Positions 1-9,600 of a stretch of 64,000 nt of DNA are shown piece after piece. Numbering within the stretch: the stretch's first letter is position 1; each line of letters starts with the position of its first letter. The position numbers and the translations under genes are program-made. The notes under the pieces were generated by a model. The model did no database searches, had not been told where the DNA came from, and worked only from the letters and a program-made list of their open reading frames with translations. The stretch is taken from contig JALKAY010000001.1 in NCBI GenBank assembly GCA_023015935.1, positions 724,851 through 788,850 of the forward strand. Reading direction: 5' to 3'. This DNA is from Flavobacteriaceae bacterium F08102. Its GTDB lineage: Bacteria > Bacteroidota > Bacteroidia > Flavobacteriales > Flavobacteriaceae.

Positions 1-269
1 TGTCAACAGCCACTGAAGCAGGTGTTCAGGATGTACAGAAGATGGCGAATTTCATAATTGAACATAAGGTAAAAGCAATTTTTGTGGAGAGTTCAGTTCC
101 TAAAAGAACGGTTGAAGCACTGCAGGCTTCCGTAAAATCGAAAGGATATGAAGTAAAAATAGGGGGTACATTGTATTCAGATGCGCTTGGAAGTGCCGGT
201 ACTGTTGAAGGTACTTATTTGGGGATGTATAAATATAATGTTAAAACCATCGTAGAAGCTTTACAATGA
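1..269 (+). CDS. Metal ABC transporter substrate-binding protein (3' end only)
   Basis: The reading frame is open from the left edge and covers the last ~89 residues of a periplasmic metal-binding protein of the ZnuA/TroA/MntC class. The visible part ([13 protein letters not shown], then [14 protein letters not shown]) matches the C-terminal lobe of these proteins, where helix and strand elements place the last metal ligand; the tail [18 protein letters not shown] is typical of the family's end. The stop overlaps the start of the ATPase gene by 4 bp (ATGA), so the two are translationally coupled. The N-terminus, signal peptide and most metal ligands lie outside the window, so the metal (Mn, Fe or Zn) cannot be judged. 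Confidence 0.85.
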   Translation, partial: STATEAGVQDVQKMANFIIEHKVKAIFVESSVPKRTVEALQASVKSKGYEVKIGGTLYSDALGSAGTVEGTYLGMYKYNVKTIVEALQ

Positions 270-1012
270 AAAATCCAAACCAAAAATTAGCGGTTGCCGT
301 TGATGATTTGACCGTAGCCTATAATTATAAACCGGTTTTGTGGGATATAGATTTGGCTATTCCAGAAGGTGTTTTAATGGCTATTGTTGGACCAAATGGC
401 GCAGGGAAGTCAACCTTAATAAAAGCGATACTTGGCATTTTAGACCCTATTGCGGGAAGTGTTCAGATATATGGAAAGCCTTATGATAAACAGCGTAAAT
501 TAGTGGCCTATGTTCCGCAAAAGGGGAGTGTTGATTGGGATTTTCCAACAACGGCCGTGGATGTGGTGACCATGGGTACGTATGGTAGTTTGGGGTGGAT
601 TAAGCGACCGGGAAGAAAAGAGAAAAAAGCCGCCTTGGAAGCGCTTGAAAAAGTAGGTATGTTGGCGTTCAAAGACCGACAAATTAGTCAACTTTCAGGA
701 GGCCAACAACAACGTGTCTTTTTAGCGAGAGCCTTAGTTCAAGACGCATCTATTTATTTTATGGACGAACCTTTTCAAGGGGTTGATGCGACTACTGAAA
801 TTGCCATTATCAATATTTTAAAAGAATTGAGAAAAAAAGGAAAAACGGTAATTGTGGTTCATCACGATTTACAAACCGTCCCTGAATATTTTGATTGGGT
901 GACCTTTTTGAATGTAAAAAAAATAGCTACCGGACCCGTAAAAGATATTTTTAATGATGATAATTTGACCAAAACCTACGGGATTAATTACAAGGTTTCT
1001 GTGCAAAAATAA
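266..1012 (+). CDS. Metal ABC transporter ATP-binding protein
   Basis: This 248-residue protein is the ATPase of a manganese/zinc/iron importer (MntB/TroB/ZnuC class) on the inner face of the inner membrane. Walker A is GPNGAGKST (residues ~42-50), the Q-loop follows at VPQKG, the ABC signature is LSGGQQQR, Walker B is SIYFMDEP and the H-loop is VVHHD. Length is normal for the family. It overlaps the binding-protein gene by 4 bp and is followed after 6 bp by the first permease, so the four genes form one operon. The family is certain; the transported metal is not. Confidence 0.93.
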   Translation: MKNPNQKLAVAVDDLTVAYNYKPVLWDIDLAIPEGVLMAIVGPNGAGKSTLIKAILGILDPIAGSVQIYGKPYDKQRKLVAYVPQKGSVDWDFPTTAVDVVTMGTYGSLGWIKRPGRKEKKAALEALEKVGMLAFKDRQISQLSGGQQQRVFLARALVQDASIYFMDEPFQGVDATTEIAIINILKELRKKGKTVIVVHHDLQTVPEYFDWVTFLNVKKIATGPVKDIFNDDNLTKTYGINYKVSVQK

Positions 1013-1018
1013 CCCTAG

Positions 1019-2200
1019 TTGTGTGGTTATTTTAGGGAGATTACGAGTATTAATTTAAAATTTAAACACATCGATATTTTAAAATATATAGAGTTAGTTT
1101 TTACCGATTATACCTTAAGGACAATTACCTTAGGCACGGCCATATTAGGGGCAATCTGTGGAATGCTCGGTAGTTTTGCAGTGCTGAAAAAGCAAAGTCT
1201 TTTAGGGGATGCAATATCGCACGCCGCATTACCAGGGATTGCAATTGCTTTTTTGATTACAGGAACCAAAGATTCTAATGTTTTATTAATAGGTGCCTTG
1301 GTCAGCGGCCTTATCGGTGCCTTTTGGATACGTGGAATTACGAGAAATACGCATTTGAAATCGGATACGGCCCTTGGCTTAATCCTGTCAACTTTTTTTG
1401 GCTTTGGAATGTTATTATTGACTTATATTCAAAAGCTTCCGGATGCAAATCAGTCAGGATTGGATAAGTTTTTATTTGGTCAAGCGGCAACTTTATTGGT
1501 GAGCGATGTTTGGTTTATGGCTATCATTACCTTTGTTTGTATCATTGTGTTACTTTTATTTTGGAAGGAGTTTAAGCTTCTACTCTTTGATCCTGATTTT
1601 ACAAAAACCTTGGGTTTTAATACGAAGTTTCTGGATATTCTAATCACTTCATTTATCGTTTTGGCCATTGTTATGGGGTTACAAACTGTAGGGGTGGTTT
1701 TAATGAGTGCGTTGTTATTAGCTCCAGCGGCGGCGGCTAGACAATGGACGAACAGTTTAAGAGTTATGGTCATGTTGGCGGCGATGTTTGGGTCTTTATC
1801 TGGGGTGCTGGGTACTGCCATCAGTTCTAGTCAAGCAAATTTGTCTACAGGACCCGTAATTGTCTTAATTGCCGGGGTATTTGTATTGATATCCTTTATC
1901 TTTTCACCCTCGAGGGGCTTGTTGTTTAAGCAGCTGAGACTTATTCAGAATCGGAAAGATTTAGAGCTACATAAAACTTTAACATTTATGTATGACATTG
2001 CGAAAAATCACCACAATAAATCGCATCCCCACACCATTAAAATTCTAAATAACTTTCAAGGATTTACTAAAAAAACACTACAACAATTAGAGCATAAAAA
2101 TTACATTACGGTGGAGGGTCAACAATGGGCAATGACTGAAAAGGGGTATGAATTTGCCGAGAACATGTACAATCAACAAATGGTAGAGACTCATGAGTAG
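1019..2200 (+). CDS. Metal ABC transporter permease 1 with winged-helix-like C-terminal tail
   Basis: This is an ABC-3 family integral membrane permease. The hydrophobic part (residues ~30-300, about eight or nine segments) has the family hallmarks GSFAVLKKQSLLGDAISHA and VGVVLMSALLLAPAAAA. After about residue 305 comes a soluble tail of ~90 residues that ends FTKKTLQQLEHKNYITVEGQ and WAMTEKGYEFAE, which resembles the winged helix of DtxR-type metal regulators. The 5' end is uncertain: no in-frame ATG precedes the first membrane segment, and the frame opens at a TTG (1019) just after a TAG, so TTG or another rare start is used. It overlaps the next permease by 8 bp. Confidence 0.88.
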   Translation: MCGYFREITSINLKFKHIDILKYIELVFTDYTLRTITLGTAILGAICGMLGSFAVLKKQSLLGDAISHAALPGIAIAFLITGTKDSNVLLIGALVSGLIGAFWIRGITRNTHLKSDTALGLILSTFFGFGMLLLTYIQKLPDANQSGLDKFLFGQAATLLVSDVWFMAIITFVCIIVLLLFWKEFKLLLFDPDFTKTLGFNTKFLDILITSFIVLAIVMGLQTVGVVLMSALLLAPAAAARQWTNSLRVMVMLAAMFGSLSGVLGTAISSSQANLSTGPVIVLIAGVFVLISFIFSPSRGLLFKQLRLIQNRKDLELHKTLTFMYDIAKNHHNKSHPHTIKILNNFQGFTKKTLQQLEHKNYITVEGQQWAMTEKGYEFAENMYNQQMVETHE

Positions 2201-3353
2201 TGCGCAGATAGAAATACAATTAATTGCGAGTTTAGTTGCGATAGCTTGTGCCATACCAGGAACATTTTTGGTTCTTAGAAAAATGGCATTGATTTCAGAT
2301 GCAATTAGCCATTCTATACTTCCAGGGCTCGTTTTAGGGTTTTTTATTACCCAAGATTTAAGTTCTCCATGGTTAATTGTTATGGCTGCTTTATCGGGGG
2401 TTGTTACGGTAATTTTGGTAGAATATATTCAAAAGACAAACTTAGTTAAAGAAGATACGGCAATTGGATTAGTTTTTCCAACAATGTTTAGTATTGGTGT
2501 TATCTTAATTGCAAAGAATGCCAATGATGTGCACTTGGATATTGATGTTGTCTTATTGGGCGAATTAGCTTTTACACCTTTTGATAGGATGATGGTTGGG
2601 GATGTCGATTTAGGCCCCAAATCACTATGGGTAATAGGGATTATTTTAAGTAGTACCATTGGTTTGTTGATCGCTTTTTTTAAAGAGCTGAAAATCAGCA
2701 CTTTTGATAAGGGTCTTGCAACAACCCTAGGGTTTTCACCGGCTATTATCCACTATGGATTGATGAGTGTAGCATCCGTTACAACAGTTGGGGCTTTTGA
2801 TGCTGTTGGTGCCATCCTGGTAGTAGCGCTTATGATTGCACCGGCAGCAACCGCCTATTTGCTAACAACTGATTTAAAGAAAATGCTTGGTTTGGCAATG
2901 ATTTTCGGTGTATTCTCGGCTATTGTGGGCTATTGGTTGGCGCACTATTTAGACGCATCTATTTCAGGAAGTATGACTACGATACTAGGTTTGTTATTTT
3001 TACTCGTGTATTTAATTGCTCCAGGGAAAGGGTTAATTGCGGTGCTTTATCGAAATAAGCAACAGCGTATAGAAGTGTCGTTACTTACGTTTTTATTGCA
3101 TTTGAATAACCATAGTGAAATTGAAGAACGTCATATCAATCATTTAAATGAGCATATTAATTGGCGAAAAGTTCGCGCTAAATTTGTGGTTGATCTCGCA
3201 TTAAAAAATAATATGGTTACGATTGACGAAGACATTATTTCGCTTACAGAAAAGGGACGGATATTCACAGAAAAGGCAATTAATTATATTATAAGTAATG
3301 ATCCTACAGAAATTGAAGCCATTAAAGAAGATTTCTTTTTGTTTAGAGGATAG
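2193..3353 (+). CDS. Metal ABC transporter permease 2 with winged-helix-like C-terminal tail
   Basis: This is the second ABC-3 permease (386 residues), paralogous to the preceding gene. The family motif GTFLVLRKMALISDAISHS is near residue 25 and VGAILVVALMIAPAATA near 205. About eight or nine membrane segments end near residue 285. The remaining ~90 residues are soluble and finish with WRKVRAKFVVDLALKNNM, then ISLTEKGRIFTEKA, again like a DtxR winged helix. Two different permeases in one operon suggest a heterodimeric channel, as in TroCD/MntCD systems. The ATG start overlaps the end of permease 1. No terminator was recognised downstream. Confidence 0.9.
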   Translation: MSSAQIEIQLIASLVAIACAIPGTFLVLRKMALISDAISHSILPGLVLGFFITQDLSSPWLIVMAALSGVVTVILVEYIQKTNLVKEDTAIGLVFPTMFSIGVILIAKNANDVHLDIDVVLLGELAFTPFDRMMVGDVDLGPKSLWVIGIILSSTIGLLIAFFKELKISTFDKGLATTLGFSPAIIHYGLMSVASVTTVGAFDAVGAILVVALMIAPAATAYLLTTDLKKMLGLAMIFGVFSAIVGYWLAHYLDASISGSMTTILGLLFLLVYLIAPGKGLIAVLYRNKQQRIEVSLLTFLLHLNNHSEIEERHINHLNEHINWRKVRAKFVVDLALKNNMVTIDEDIISLTEKGRIFTEKAINYIISNDPTEIEAIKEDFFLFRG

Positions 3354-3673
3354 GAATTAGTGCAAAGAGGATGATTAAAGATTGATATTGGAAATTTTTG
3401 GTTGTTTATTATTTAATAATCAAAACCGCTACAAAAATGGGGCGTCTACCTCTGGAGTCCTAAAACTTGATTTTTAACTCTGCTATGCTGTCCCCTTGAG
3501 GGTTCAATGATTCGCATTTATGTATATTGTCAATCAGTCAACCTATATCAGGGACGTACACCATTGAGTATTGGAATTTGTTTTTTGAATTTTGTGTGTG
3601 ATTTGTCATTTGAGTTTTATAATGACCCATTGTCATTAGCTCAATTTTCTATACTTTTAATGAAAATTTTAGC
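3354..3673. other. Intergenic region, 320 bp, no supported gene
   Basis: The gap separates the metal transporter operon from the helicase gene. It contains a short AT palindrome near 3408-3420 and degenerate GAATTTTG/TTTGATTT-like stretches of a kind common between flavobacterial genes. A possible weak -7 element TACTTTTA lies at about 3652-3659, 14 bp before the helicase GTG. A short open frame at 3507-3740 has no recognisable protein and overlaps the helicase start, so I do not call it. Confidence 0.5.
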
Positions 3674-6600
3674 GTGCACAATTCCTCAACCTTTACAGTG
3701 TATAATGCTTCCGCGGGAAGTGGTAAAACGTTTACCCTAGTAAAATCGTATTTGGCTATTGTTCTAGGGTCTACCGATCCATCTTATTTTAAATATATTT
3801 TAGCAGTGACTTTTACCAATAAGGCAGCTGCTGAAATGAAGGAGCGAATTATTTCAGCTTTAGATGAATTAAAGGAGGCTGATAGCTCCCATGAAATGAT
3901 GCCTCTTTTGGTTGAGGAACTTCACTTATCTCCTATAGAAATTAGTGCACGAGCACGTAGAACTTTAAAAGCAATTTTACAGAATTATTCCGCCTTTTCG
4001 ATAAGTACTTTAGATAGTTTTACCTACCGATTGATACGAAGTTTTGCTTTTGATTTAGGGCTCTCTTTGAATTTTGATGTAGAGATGGATGCGGCAAGTT
4101 TACTGAATGAAGCCGTAGAACAATTGATTTCTCAAATTGGGATCGATCAGAAGCTAACGTCTTTGCTCATTGACTTCTCTCTACAGAAAATTGATGAAGA
4201 TAAGTCATGGGATATTAGTAGAGAGTTAAAAGAAATTGCTTTTCTTTTGTTAAAAGATAATGATGCCGACTATGTGGCAAAGATTCAAAACAGACCTATT
4301 GATGATTTTTTAGCATTTAAAGTAAGGCTGAAAAAAAAGCAGCAGACGATCAAAAATCGCTTTAAAGAATTTGGAGAAAAAGCCTTGGATATTATTCAGC
4401 GTGAAGGTATTCCACATACAGCTTTTTTTTATTCAGATTTGCCTAAACACTTTGTGAAATTAGTCGAGGGTCGGCTCGACAAATTGTTGTTTGAAGGTCG
4501 CTTAAATAAAAGTGTTGAAGAGAATCGTCACTTTTACTCAGGCAAGGCAACGCCAGCCGATAAACAGGCTATTGATGGAGTAATTGATGAATTAAAATCC
4601 ATCTACAACGCGTCAAAAGAATATTATATGGAAGTCTACGGACAGTACATATTAAATGATTTGTTTTTAAAGAACATTATTCCCTTGGCGGTATTGGCAA
4701 AATTAAAAACGGCTTTAGACCTTGTTAAAGAAGAACGAAATGTATATTTAAACGCCGAGTTTAATGGGATTATTAGTCGAAATTTACAAGAGCAGCCAGC
4801 AGCGTACATATATGAGCGACTTGGAGATAAGTTTAAACATTTTTTTATCGATGAGATGCAGGATACATCCATTTTACAATGGGTAAATTTAGTGCCACTA
4901 ATACACAATGCCTTATCGCAGGAAAATTCTTCGTTACTCTTGGTTGGTGATGCAAAACAATCGATTTATCGTTGGCGAGGTAGTGAACCAGAGCAGTTTT
5001 TGAAATTGACTCAAAAAGGAGATACATTGCTACACAATCCGTTTCATAATCAAAAAGAAGTGGTGGCTTTAGAAACGAATTACCGCAGTTATAGCGAGGT
5101 AATTCAGTTTAACAATACCTTTTTTCAATTTCTCTCTTCATTTTTTAATAAGCCAACATATCAACAGTTGTACTTAGATGAAAATCAGCAGCGGCGTACT
5201 GATAAGGTTGGCGGATTTGTACAGGTGTCTTTTATAGAGAAGGGATTAAAAGGAGAAGAAAGAGATTTAGCTTATGCTCAGCGTGTTTATCAGCAAATTG
5301 AACAATGTTTAACACAGTTTAGTCCAAAAGAAATTTGTGTTTTAGTTCGCAAGAAAAAGCACGGAATTCTTATTGCGGATTATTTAGCTTCCAAAAAAAT
5401 TGACATTGTTAGTTCAGAAACTCTGCTGCTAAAAAACTCTGAAAAAATATCCTTTTTAATTGATTTGTTGAGTTATATAAATAACCCGAATGATAAAAAT
5501 ATGCTCTTTGATGTCTTGAGTTATTTACTTAAACAAAGTGATATGCAAACGTCGTGGAGCCTGTGCGTATCGCGATTTATTTCTATGGAAATTTGGGAGG
5601 TTTTTGAAAGTCTAGGCGATTTTAACATTCGGTTTGATTTAGGTAAATTCAAACAGCTATCCTTGTTTGATGGGGTTGAATACATACTACGTAGCTTTGG
5701 ATTAGATCGTGAACCTGATGCATATATATTGTACTTTCTCGAGGAAGTTTTTCAGTACAGTCAAAAAAAAGCGAATGTATTATCTGAGTTTTTACAGGAC
5801 TGGGATGCTAAAAAGGAAAAACTCAGTATTATAGTTCCTGACAACTTAGATGCGGTGCAAATTATGACCATTCACAAATCTAAGGGCTTAGAGTTTCAAG
5901 TAGTTATTTATCCTTACGATTTAAGTATAGATGAGGTTAATTCTGATCAAGAATGGTTTCCAGTACATGAAGAGTTTAACGATTATCCGTTTGATGATTT
6001 ACTAATTCCAATGAGTAAGGAACTGGAACAAAGCGGTGAGGTTGGCGAGAAATTTTTTAGAGATTATTACAATGAAAAAGAGTTTGATGTCATTAATTTA
6101 TGGTATGTTACTTTTACAAGAGCCATTGAGCAACTCTATATCATTGGAGAATTAAAAGAAACGGATAAGGAATTAAAAACTTCATCGCAATTTTTAATTC
6201 AATTTCTCAAAGAACAAGGAAAGTGGAATGAGGCATCTACAGATTTTCAATTTGGAATTCCAACGCGAATTTCAATACCACAAAAAACACAGAAAGATCA
6301 CCATTATTTGACACGAATTAATAGCACAGATTGGGAAAATCATCAAATTGCTATTGCAGAGCAATTATCCTGGCTTGAGGGGTTGAACGATGGAGCAATA
6401 GCCTATGGATCACTACTTCACGAGATGTTGTCAAAAGTAATACGCGATGAAGATGTTGAACGAATAACACGTTTGTTTCTCCTTCAAGGAAAAATAAAAA
6501 ATGAACAAAAAGAAGAGGTATTAAGACGTTTAAAAAGAATTGTTGAACACGAACAGCTCAAATCGTATTTTGCTAAAGAAGTGGTTGTTTTTACAGAACG

Positions 6601-6823
6601 AGAGCTTCTAAATGCAGAAGGAAAAATAGTCATTCCAGATCGATGGGTTATATTTCCAGACCAAACCGTGGGAATTTTAGACTATAAAACGGGGAAACCA
6701 GATGTTTCTCATCAACGGCAGTTGCGGCAGTACAGGTCTTATATTGAAAAGCTGGGGTATGTTGTGAATAAATGCTTGTTAGTTTATATCGGATCTGATA
6801 TTGTAGTTCAAGAAGTTGAATAA
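3674..6823 (+). CDS. AddA-like UvrD/Rep helicase with C-terminal RecB-type nuclease
   Basis: This 1049-residue protein is a superfamily 1A helicase fused to a PD-(D/E)XK nuclease, the AddA/RecB arrangement that processes double-strand DNA ends for recombination. Visible motifs are Walker A ASAGSGKTFTLVKS (residue ~12), motif II FFIDEMQDTS (~390), GDAKQSIYRWRG (~425), MTIHKSKGLEFQVV (~731) and, in the C-terminal nuclease, PDRWVIFPDQTVGILDYKTG (~990-1005) with the DYK catalytic core. Length is typical of Bacteroidota AddA. The start is GTG at 3674, placing the Walker A about 12 residues in as in homologues; no in-frame ATG exists upstream. The AddB partner is not in the window. Confidence 0.92.
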   Translation: MHNSSTFTVYNASAGSGKTFTLVKSYLAIVLGSTDPSYFKYILAVTFTNKAAAEMKERIISALDELKEADSSHEMMPLLVEELHLSPIEISARARRTLKAILQNYSAFSISTLDSFTYRLIRSFAFDLGLSLNFDVEMDAASLLNEAVEQLISQIGIDQKLTSLLIDFSLQKIDEDKSWDISRELKEIAFLLLKDNDADYVAKIQNRPIDDFLAFKVRLKKKQQTIKNRFKEFGEKALDIIQREGIPHTAFFYSDLPKHFVKLVEGRLDKLLFEGRLNKSVEENRHFYSGKATPADKQAIDGVIDELKSIYNASKEYYMEVYGQYILNDLFLKNIIPLAVLAKLKTALDLVKEERNVYLNAEFNGIISRNLQEQPAAYIYERLGDKFKHFFIDEMQDTSILQWVNLVPLIHNALSQENSSLLLVGDAKQSIYRWRGSEPEQFLKLTQKGDTLLHNPFHNQKEVVALETNYRSYSEVIQFNNTFFQFLSSFFNKPTYQQLYLDENQQRRTDKVGGFVQVSFIEKGLKGEERDLAYAQRVYQQIEQCLTQFSPKEICVLVRKKKHGILIADYLASKKIDIVSSETLLLKNSEKISFLIDLLSYINNPNDKNMLFDVLSYLLKQSDMQTSWSLCVSRFISMEIWEVFESLGDFNIRFDLGKFKQLSLFDGVEYILRSFGLDREPDAYILYFLEEVFQYSQKKANVLSEFLQDWDAKKEKLSIIVPDNLDAVQIMTIHKSKGLEFQVVIYPYDLSIDEVNSDQEWFPVHEEFNDYPFDDLLIPMSKELEQSGEVGEKFFRDYYNEKEFDVINLWYVTFTRAIEQLYIIGELKETDKELKTSSQFLIQFLKEQGKWNEASTDFQFGIPTRISIPQKTQKDHHYLTRINSTDWENHQIAIAEQLSWLEGLNDGAIAYGSLLHEMLSKVIRDEDVERITRLFLLQGKIKNEQKEEVLRRLKRIVEHEQLKSYFAKEVVVFTERELLNAEGKIVIPDRWVIFPDQTVGILDYKTGKPDVSHQRQLRQYRSYIEKLGYVVNKCLLVYIGSDIVVQEVE

Positions 6824-6847
6824 GTTAGGTTTTAAGCCTTGAAAGTT

Positions 6848-6855
6848 TATATTTG
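6848..6855 (+). promoter_or_regulatory. -7 element TATATTTG of the cvpA-panB promoter
   Basis: The octamer fits the Bacteroidota -7 consensus TAnnTTTG. It ends only 6 bp before the cvpA ATG at 6862, so the transcript would start at or next to the start codon (leaderless or nearly so). A TTAG 19 bp upstream is the nearest thing to a -33 element. Confidence 0.5.
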
Positions 6856-6861
6856 TAGCTT

Positions 6862-7383
6862 ATGAATATGTTAGACGTTATTATTGCGGCGGGACTCATT
6901 TTTGGACTTGTCAGAGGGTTCATGAAAGGGTTTATTCTTGAAGTGATTTCATTGATTGCAGTTTTATTAGGAATTGTAGTCGCAATAAAATTTTCGCCAA
7001 ACATAGCTAACTTTCTCGAAACGAGTGTTGAATGGTCTTCACAAGTAATCAGAGTTATGGCTTATGCAATTGCATTTGCCTTAGCTTTAGTTGTCGTTTT
7101 TTTAGCAGGTAAACTTTTAACGAAACTGATAGAGGCGGTTGCTTTGGGTTTATTCAATAAAATAGTAGGCGCACTTTTCGGTTTGTTAAAATACGGTATG
7201 ATTTTAAGTGTACTGTTGATTTTGTTTCAAAGTGTCAATAAAAAAATGAATTTATTAAAGGAAGATACGCTTAAAAATTCAGTTTTATTTGATCGAGTAA
7301 AAAACGTGGCACCACTAATTTTCCCGCTTCTTCTCGATTTAGAAAAAGAAATTAAAACAAATGTTGGACAACCAACACCTTAA
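6862..7383 (+). CDS. cvpA: CvpA family membrane protein
   Basis: This 173-residue protein has four hydrophobic segments and the CvpA signature near the N-terminus ([20 protein letters not shown], then [12 protein letters not shown]). CvpA proteins sit in the inner membrane; in E. coli the name comes from colicin V production and the protein matters for envelope stress resistance, but the biochemical role is not settled. The first ATG at 6862 is used. panB begins 19 bp downstream, so the two are probably co-transcribed. Family assignment is good; function in this organism is unknown. Confidence 0.85.
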   Translation: MNMLDVIIAAGLIFGLVRGFMKGFILEVISLIAVLLGIVVAIKFSPNIANFLETSVEWSSQVIRVMAYAIAFALALVVVFLAGKLLTKLIEAVALGLFNKIVGALFGLLKYGMILSVLLILFQSVNKKMNLLKEDTLKNSVLFDRVKNVAPLIFPLLLDLEKEIKTNVGQPTP

Positions 7384-7402
7384 CAATAAAATTACAAGGA
7401 CA

Positions 7403-8221
7403 ATGTCTACAGCAAAAAAAAGATATAAAAGAGTAACCACACAAACGTTAGTGGAAATGAAAAACAACGGTGAAAAAATCTCTATGTTGACCGCGTATGA
7501 TTATACCATGGCCAAGATTGTTGATAATGCTGGAATTGATGTTATTTTAGTAGGAGATTCAGCTTCTAATGTGATGGCTGGACACGAAACAACGCTTCCG
7601 ATAACATTAGATCAAATGATTTACCATGCATCGTCTGTAGTTCGCGGTATTGAACGTAGTTTGGTCGTGGTGGATTTACCCTTTGGAACCTACCAAGGTA
7701 ACTCGAGAAGTGCACTTGATTCGGCGATAAAAATCATGAAAGAATCTGGAGCACATGCGGTTAAACTCGAAGGAGGTAAAGAAATTGGAGAGTCTATAAC
7801 CCGTATTTTAACAGCAGGAATACCCGTGATGGGGCACCTAGGTCTTACTCCGCAGTCTATTTATAAGTTCGGAACGTATACCGTGCGGGCTAAAGAAGAA
7901 GAAGAAGCAAAAAAATTGAAGGAAGACGCACATTTATTACAAGAATTAGGGTGCTTTGCTATTGTTTTAGAAAAAGTTCCGGCTAAATTAGCATCAGAAG
8001 TAGCGAACAGCTTAAGTATCCCTATAATTGGAATAGGTGCAGGGGGAGGAGTTGATGGTCAAGTGTTGGTAACACATGATATGGTTGGTATGACACATGA
8101 GTTTAGTCCGAGATTCCTCAGACGTTACCTCGATTTATATCATGAAATGACAGACGCATTTATGCAATATAGTCAGGATGTGAAATCAGGAGATTTTCCG
8201 AATCAGAAGGAACAGTATTGA
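7403..8221 (+). CDS. panB: 3-methyl-2-oxobutanoate hydroxymethyltransferase (ketopantoate hydroxymethyltransferase)
   Basis: PanB transfers a one-carbon unit from 5,10-methylene-tetrahydrofolate to 2-oxoisovalerate, giving ketopantoate, the first committed step of pantothenate and CoA synthesis. The family sequence is clear: [39 protein letters not shown] with the Mg-binding Asp, [29 protein letters not shown] and [16 protein letters not shown] use ATG 7403 (272 residues) because an AAGGA ribosome site lies just upstream and homologues start there; an upstream in-frame ATG at 7361 would overlap cvpA. Its substrate, 2-oxoisovalerate, is also a substrate of the dehydrogenase encoded at 23541-28032. 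Confidence 0.95.
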   Translation: MSTAKKRYKRVTTQTLVEMKNNGEKISMLTAYDYTMAKIVDNAGIDVILVGDSASNVMAGHETTLPITLDQMIYHASSVVRGIERSLVVVDLPFGTYQGNSRSALDSAIKIMKESGAHAVKLEGGKEIGESITRILTAGIPVMGHLGLTPQSIYKFGTYTVRAKEEEEAKKLKEDAHLLQELGCFAIVLEKVPAKLASEVANSLSIPIIGIGAGGGVDGQVLVTHDMVGMTHEFSPRFLRRYLDLYHEMTDAFMQYSQDVKSGDFPNQKEQY

Positions 8222-8332
8222 TTGTTATTTATTTTGTGAAGTATGAAATTTCTATACAATTTAAATGGGATTTTCAATTTGCACGAAATTACTTTTAACC
8301 AAATTTTAACAGCGACAAGTAGGCTTAAGCCC

Positions 8333-8340
8333 TAAGTTTG
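8333..8340 (+). promoter_or_regulatory. -7 element TAAGTTTG of the moxR-bat operon promoter
   Basis: The octamer matches TAnnTTTG exactly and lies 45 bp before the moxR ATG in a 164-bp intergenic region. No clear TTG is found at the -33 distance, so this is a moderate call. Confidence 0.45.
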
Positions 8341-8385
8341 TTATCTCTAAACATGAAAATTTTCACCTAAATATTTTTTAAACAC

Positions 8386-9390
8386 ATGGAATTACAAAAT
8401 GCTGGAGTTGATATTAGAGCCATCAATGAAAAAGTAGAAAAGGAGAGTGCTTTTATCGATTTGCTTTCATTAGAAATGAATAAAGTAATCGTTGGACAGA
8501 AGCATATGCTTGAACGACTGTTAATTGGCTTACTTGGTAATGGGCATATCTTGTTAGAAGGGGTTCCTGGGTTGGCAAAAACCTTAGCAATTAATTCTTT
8601 GGCGCAAGCCGTGCAAGGTTCTTTTAGTAGGGTTCAGTTTACCCCCGACCTCTTACCGGCCGATGTGGTTGGGACGATGATTTTTAATATGAAGGAGAAT
8701 GATTTTTCAATAAAAAAAGGTCCCATTTTCGCTAATTTTGTTTTAGCTGATGAGATAAATAGAGCTCCTGCAAAAGTACAGTCTGCTTTGTTGGAAGCGA
8801 TGCAAGAACACCAAGTTACCATTGGAGACACATCCTTTAAATTACCTGAGCCATTTTTAGTTATGGCAACGCAAAACCCGATAGAGCAAGAGGGTACATA
8901 TCCACTGCCTGAAGCACAGGTTGATAGATTTATGTTAAAAACAGTCATTGATTATCCTAAAATTAATGAGGAGCAGTTGATTATGCGTAATAATCTCAAA
9001 GGTAATTTTGAAAAAATTAACCCAGTTGTTAGTTTAAAAGAGATCGTAACAGCTAGGGAATCGGTACGGATGGTTTATATGGATGAAAAAATTGAAAAAT
9101 ATATTTTAGACATCGTTTTTGCCACGAGAAACCCTGAGGAATATAGACTTAATGAATTACAGCCATTAATAAGTTATGGTGCTTCTCCAAGAGGAAGTAT
9201 AAATTTAGCCATGGCTTCAAAATGTTATGCATTTATCAAGCGTAGAGGATATGTAATTCCTGAAGATGTTAGAGCTGTTGTACACGATGTATTAAGGCAT
9301 CGTATTGGGGTTACTTATGAAGCGGAGGCTGAAAATATTACTTCTAAGGATGTAATTAATAAAATTGTAAATGAAATTGAAGTGCCTTAA
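8386..9390 (+). CDS. MoxR-family AAA+ ATPase of the bat operon
   Basis: This 334-residue MoxR-type AAA+ ATPase is thought to act as a chaperone-like partner of the VWA proteins encoded downstream. Walker A is GVPGLAKT (~residue 58), followed by RVQFTPDLLPADVVGT; Walker B with Glu is VLADEINRAP; sensor I is MATQNPIEQEGTYPLPEAQ; the lid domain follows (YGASPRGSINLA). It is the first gene of the block that continues with DUF58 and BatA-E, after a 210-bp gap. The ATG start gives the usual length. MoxR partners in Bacteroides and Francisella have been tied to oxygen and stress tolerance. Confidence 0.93.
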   Translation: MELQNAGVDIRAINEKVEKESAFIDLLSLEMNKVIVGQKHMLERLLIGLLGNGHILLEGVPGLAKTLAINSLAQAVQGSFSRVQFTPDLLPADVVGTMIFNMKENDFSIKKGPIFANFVLADEINRAPAKVQSALLEAMQEHQVTIGDTSFKLPEPFLVMATQNPIEQEGTYPLPEAQVDRFMLKTVIDYPKINEEQLIMRNNLKGNFEKINPVVSLKEIVTARESVRMVYMDEKIEKYILDIVFATRNPEEYRLNELQPLISYGASPRGSINLAMASKCYAFIKRRGYVIPEDVRAVVHDVLRHRIGVTYEAEAENITSKDVINKIVNEIEVP

Positions 9391-9600
9391 ATGAGGTGAT
9401 TAATTACAGTCATAATCTCCAAAATTGACCAAATTTTTGTGAATTGTTCAATAAAAATTTTGAATGGTAATTTTTTATTTAAACCTACTTAGTGTAGGAA
9501 ATTTAGACCATTGAGATTTATATTGCTGATTTTAAATAATAAACAAAGTGTTATATGGTTGTCGGTATTTAATGGCAGTTGAAGACACAGGACGATAAAA

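Noticed and set aside
3507..3740. Short plus-strand open frame before the helicase gene
   Set aside because: It overlaps the helicase start in another frame, shows no known motif and has an unlikely composition.
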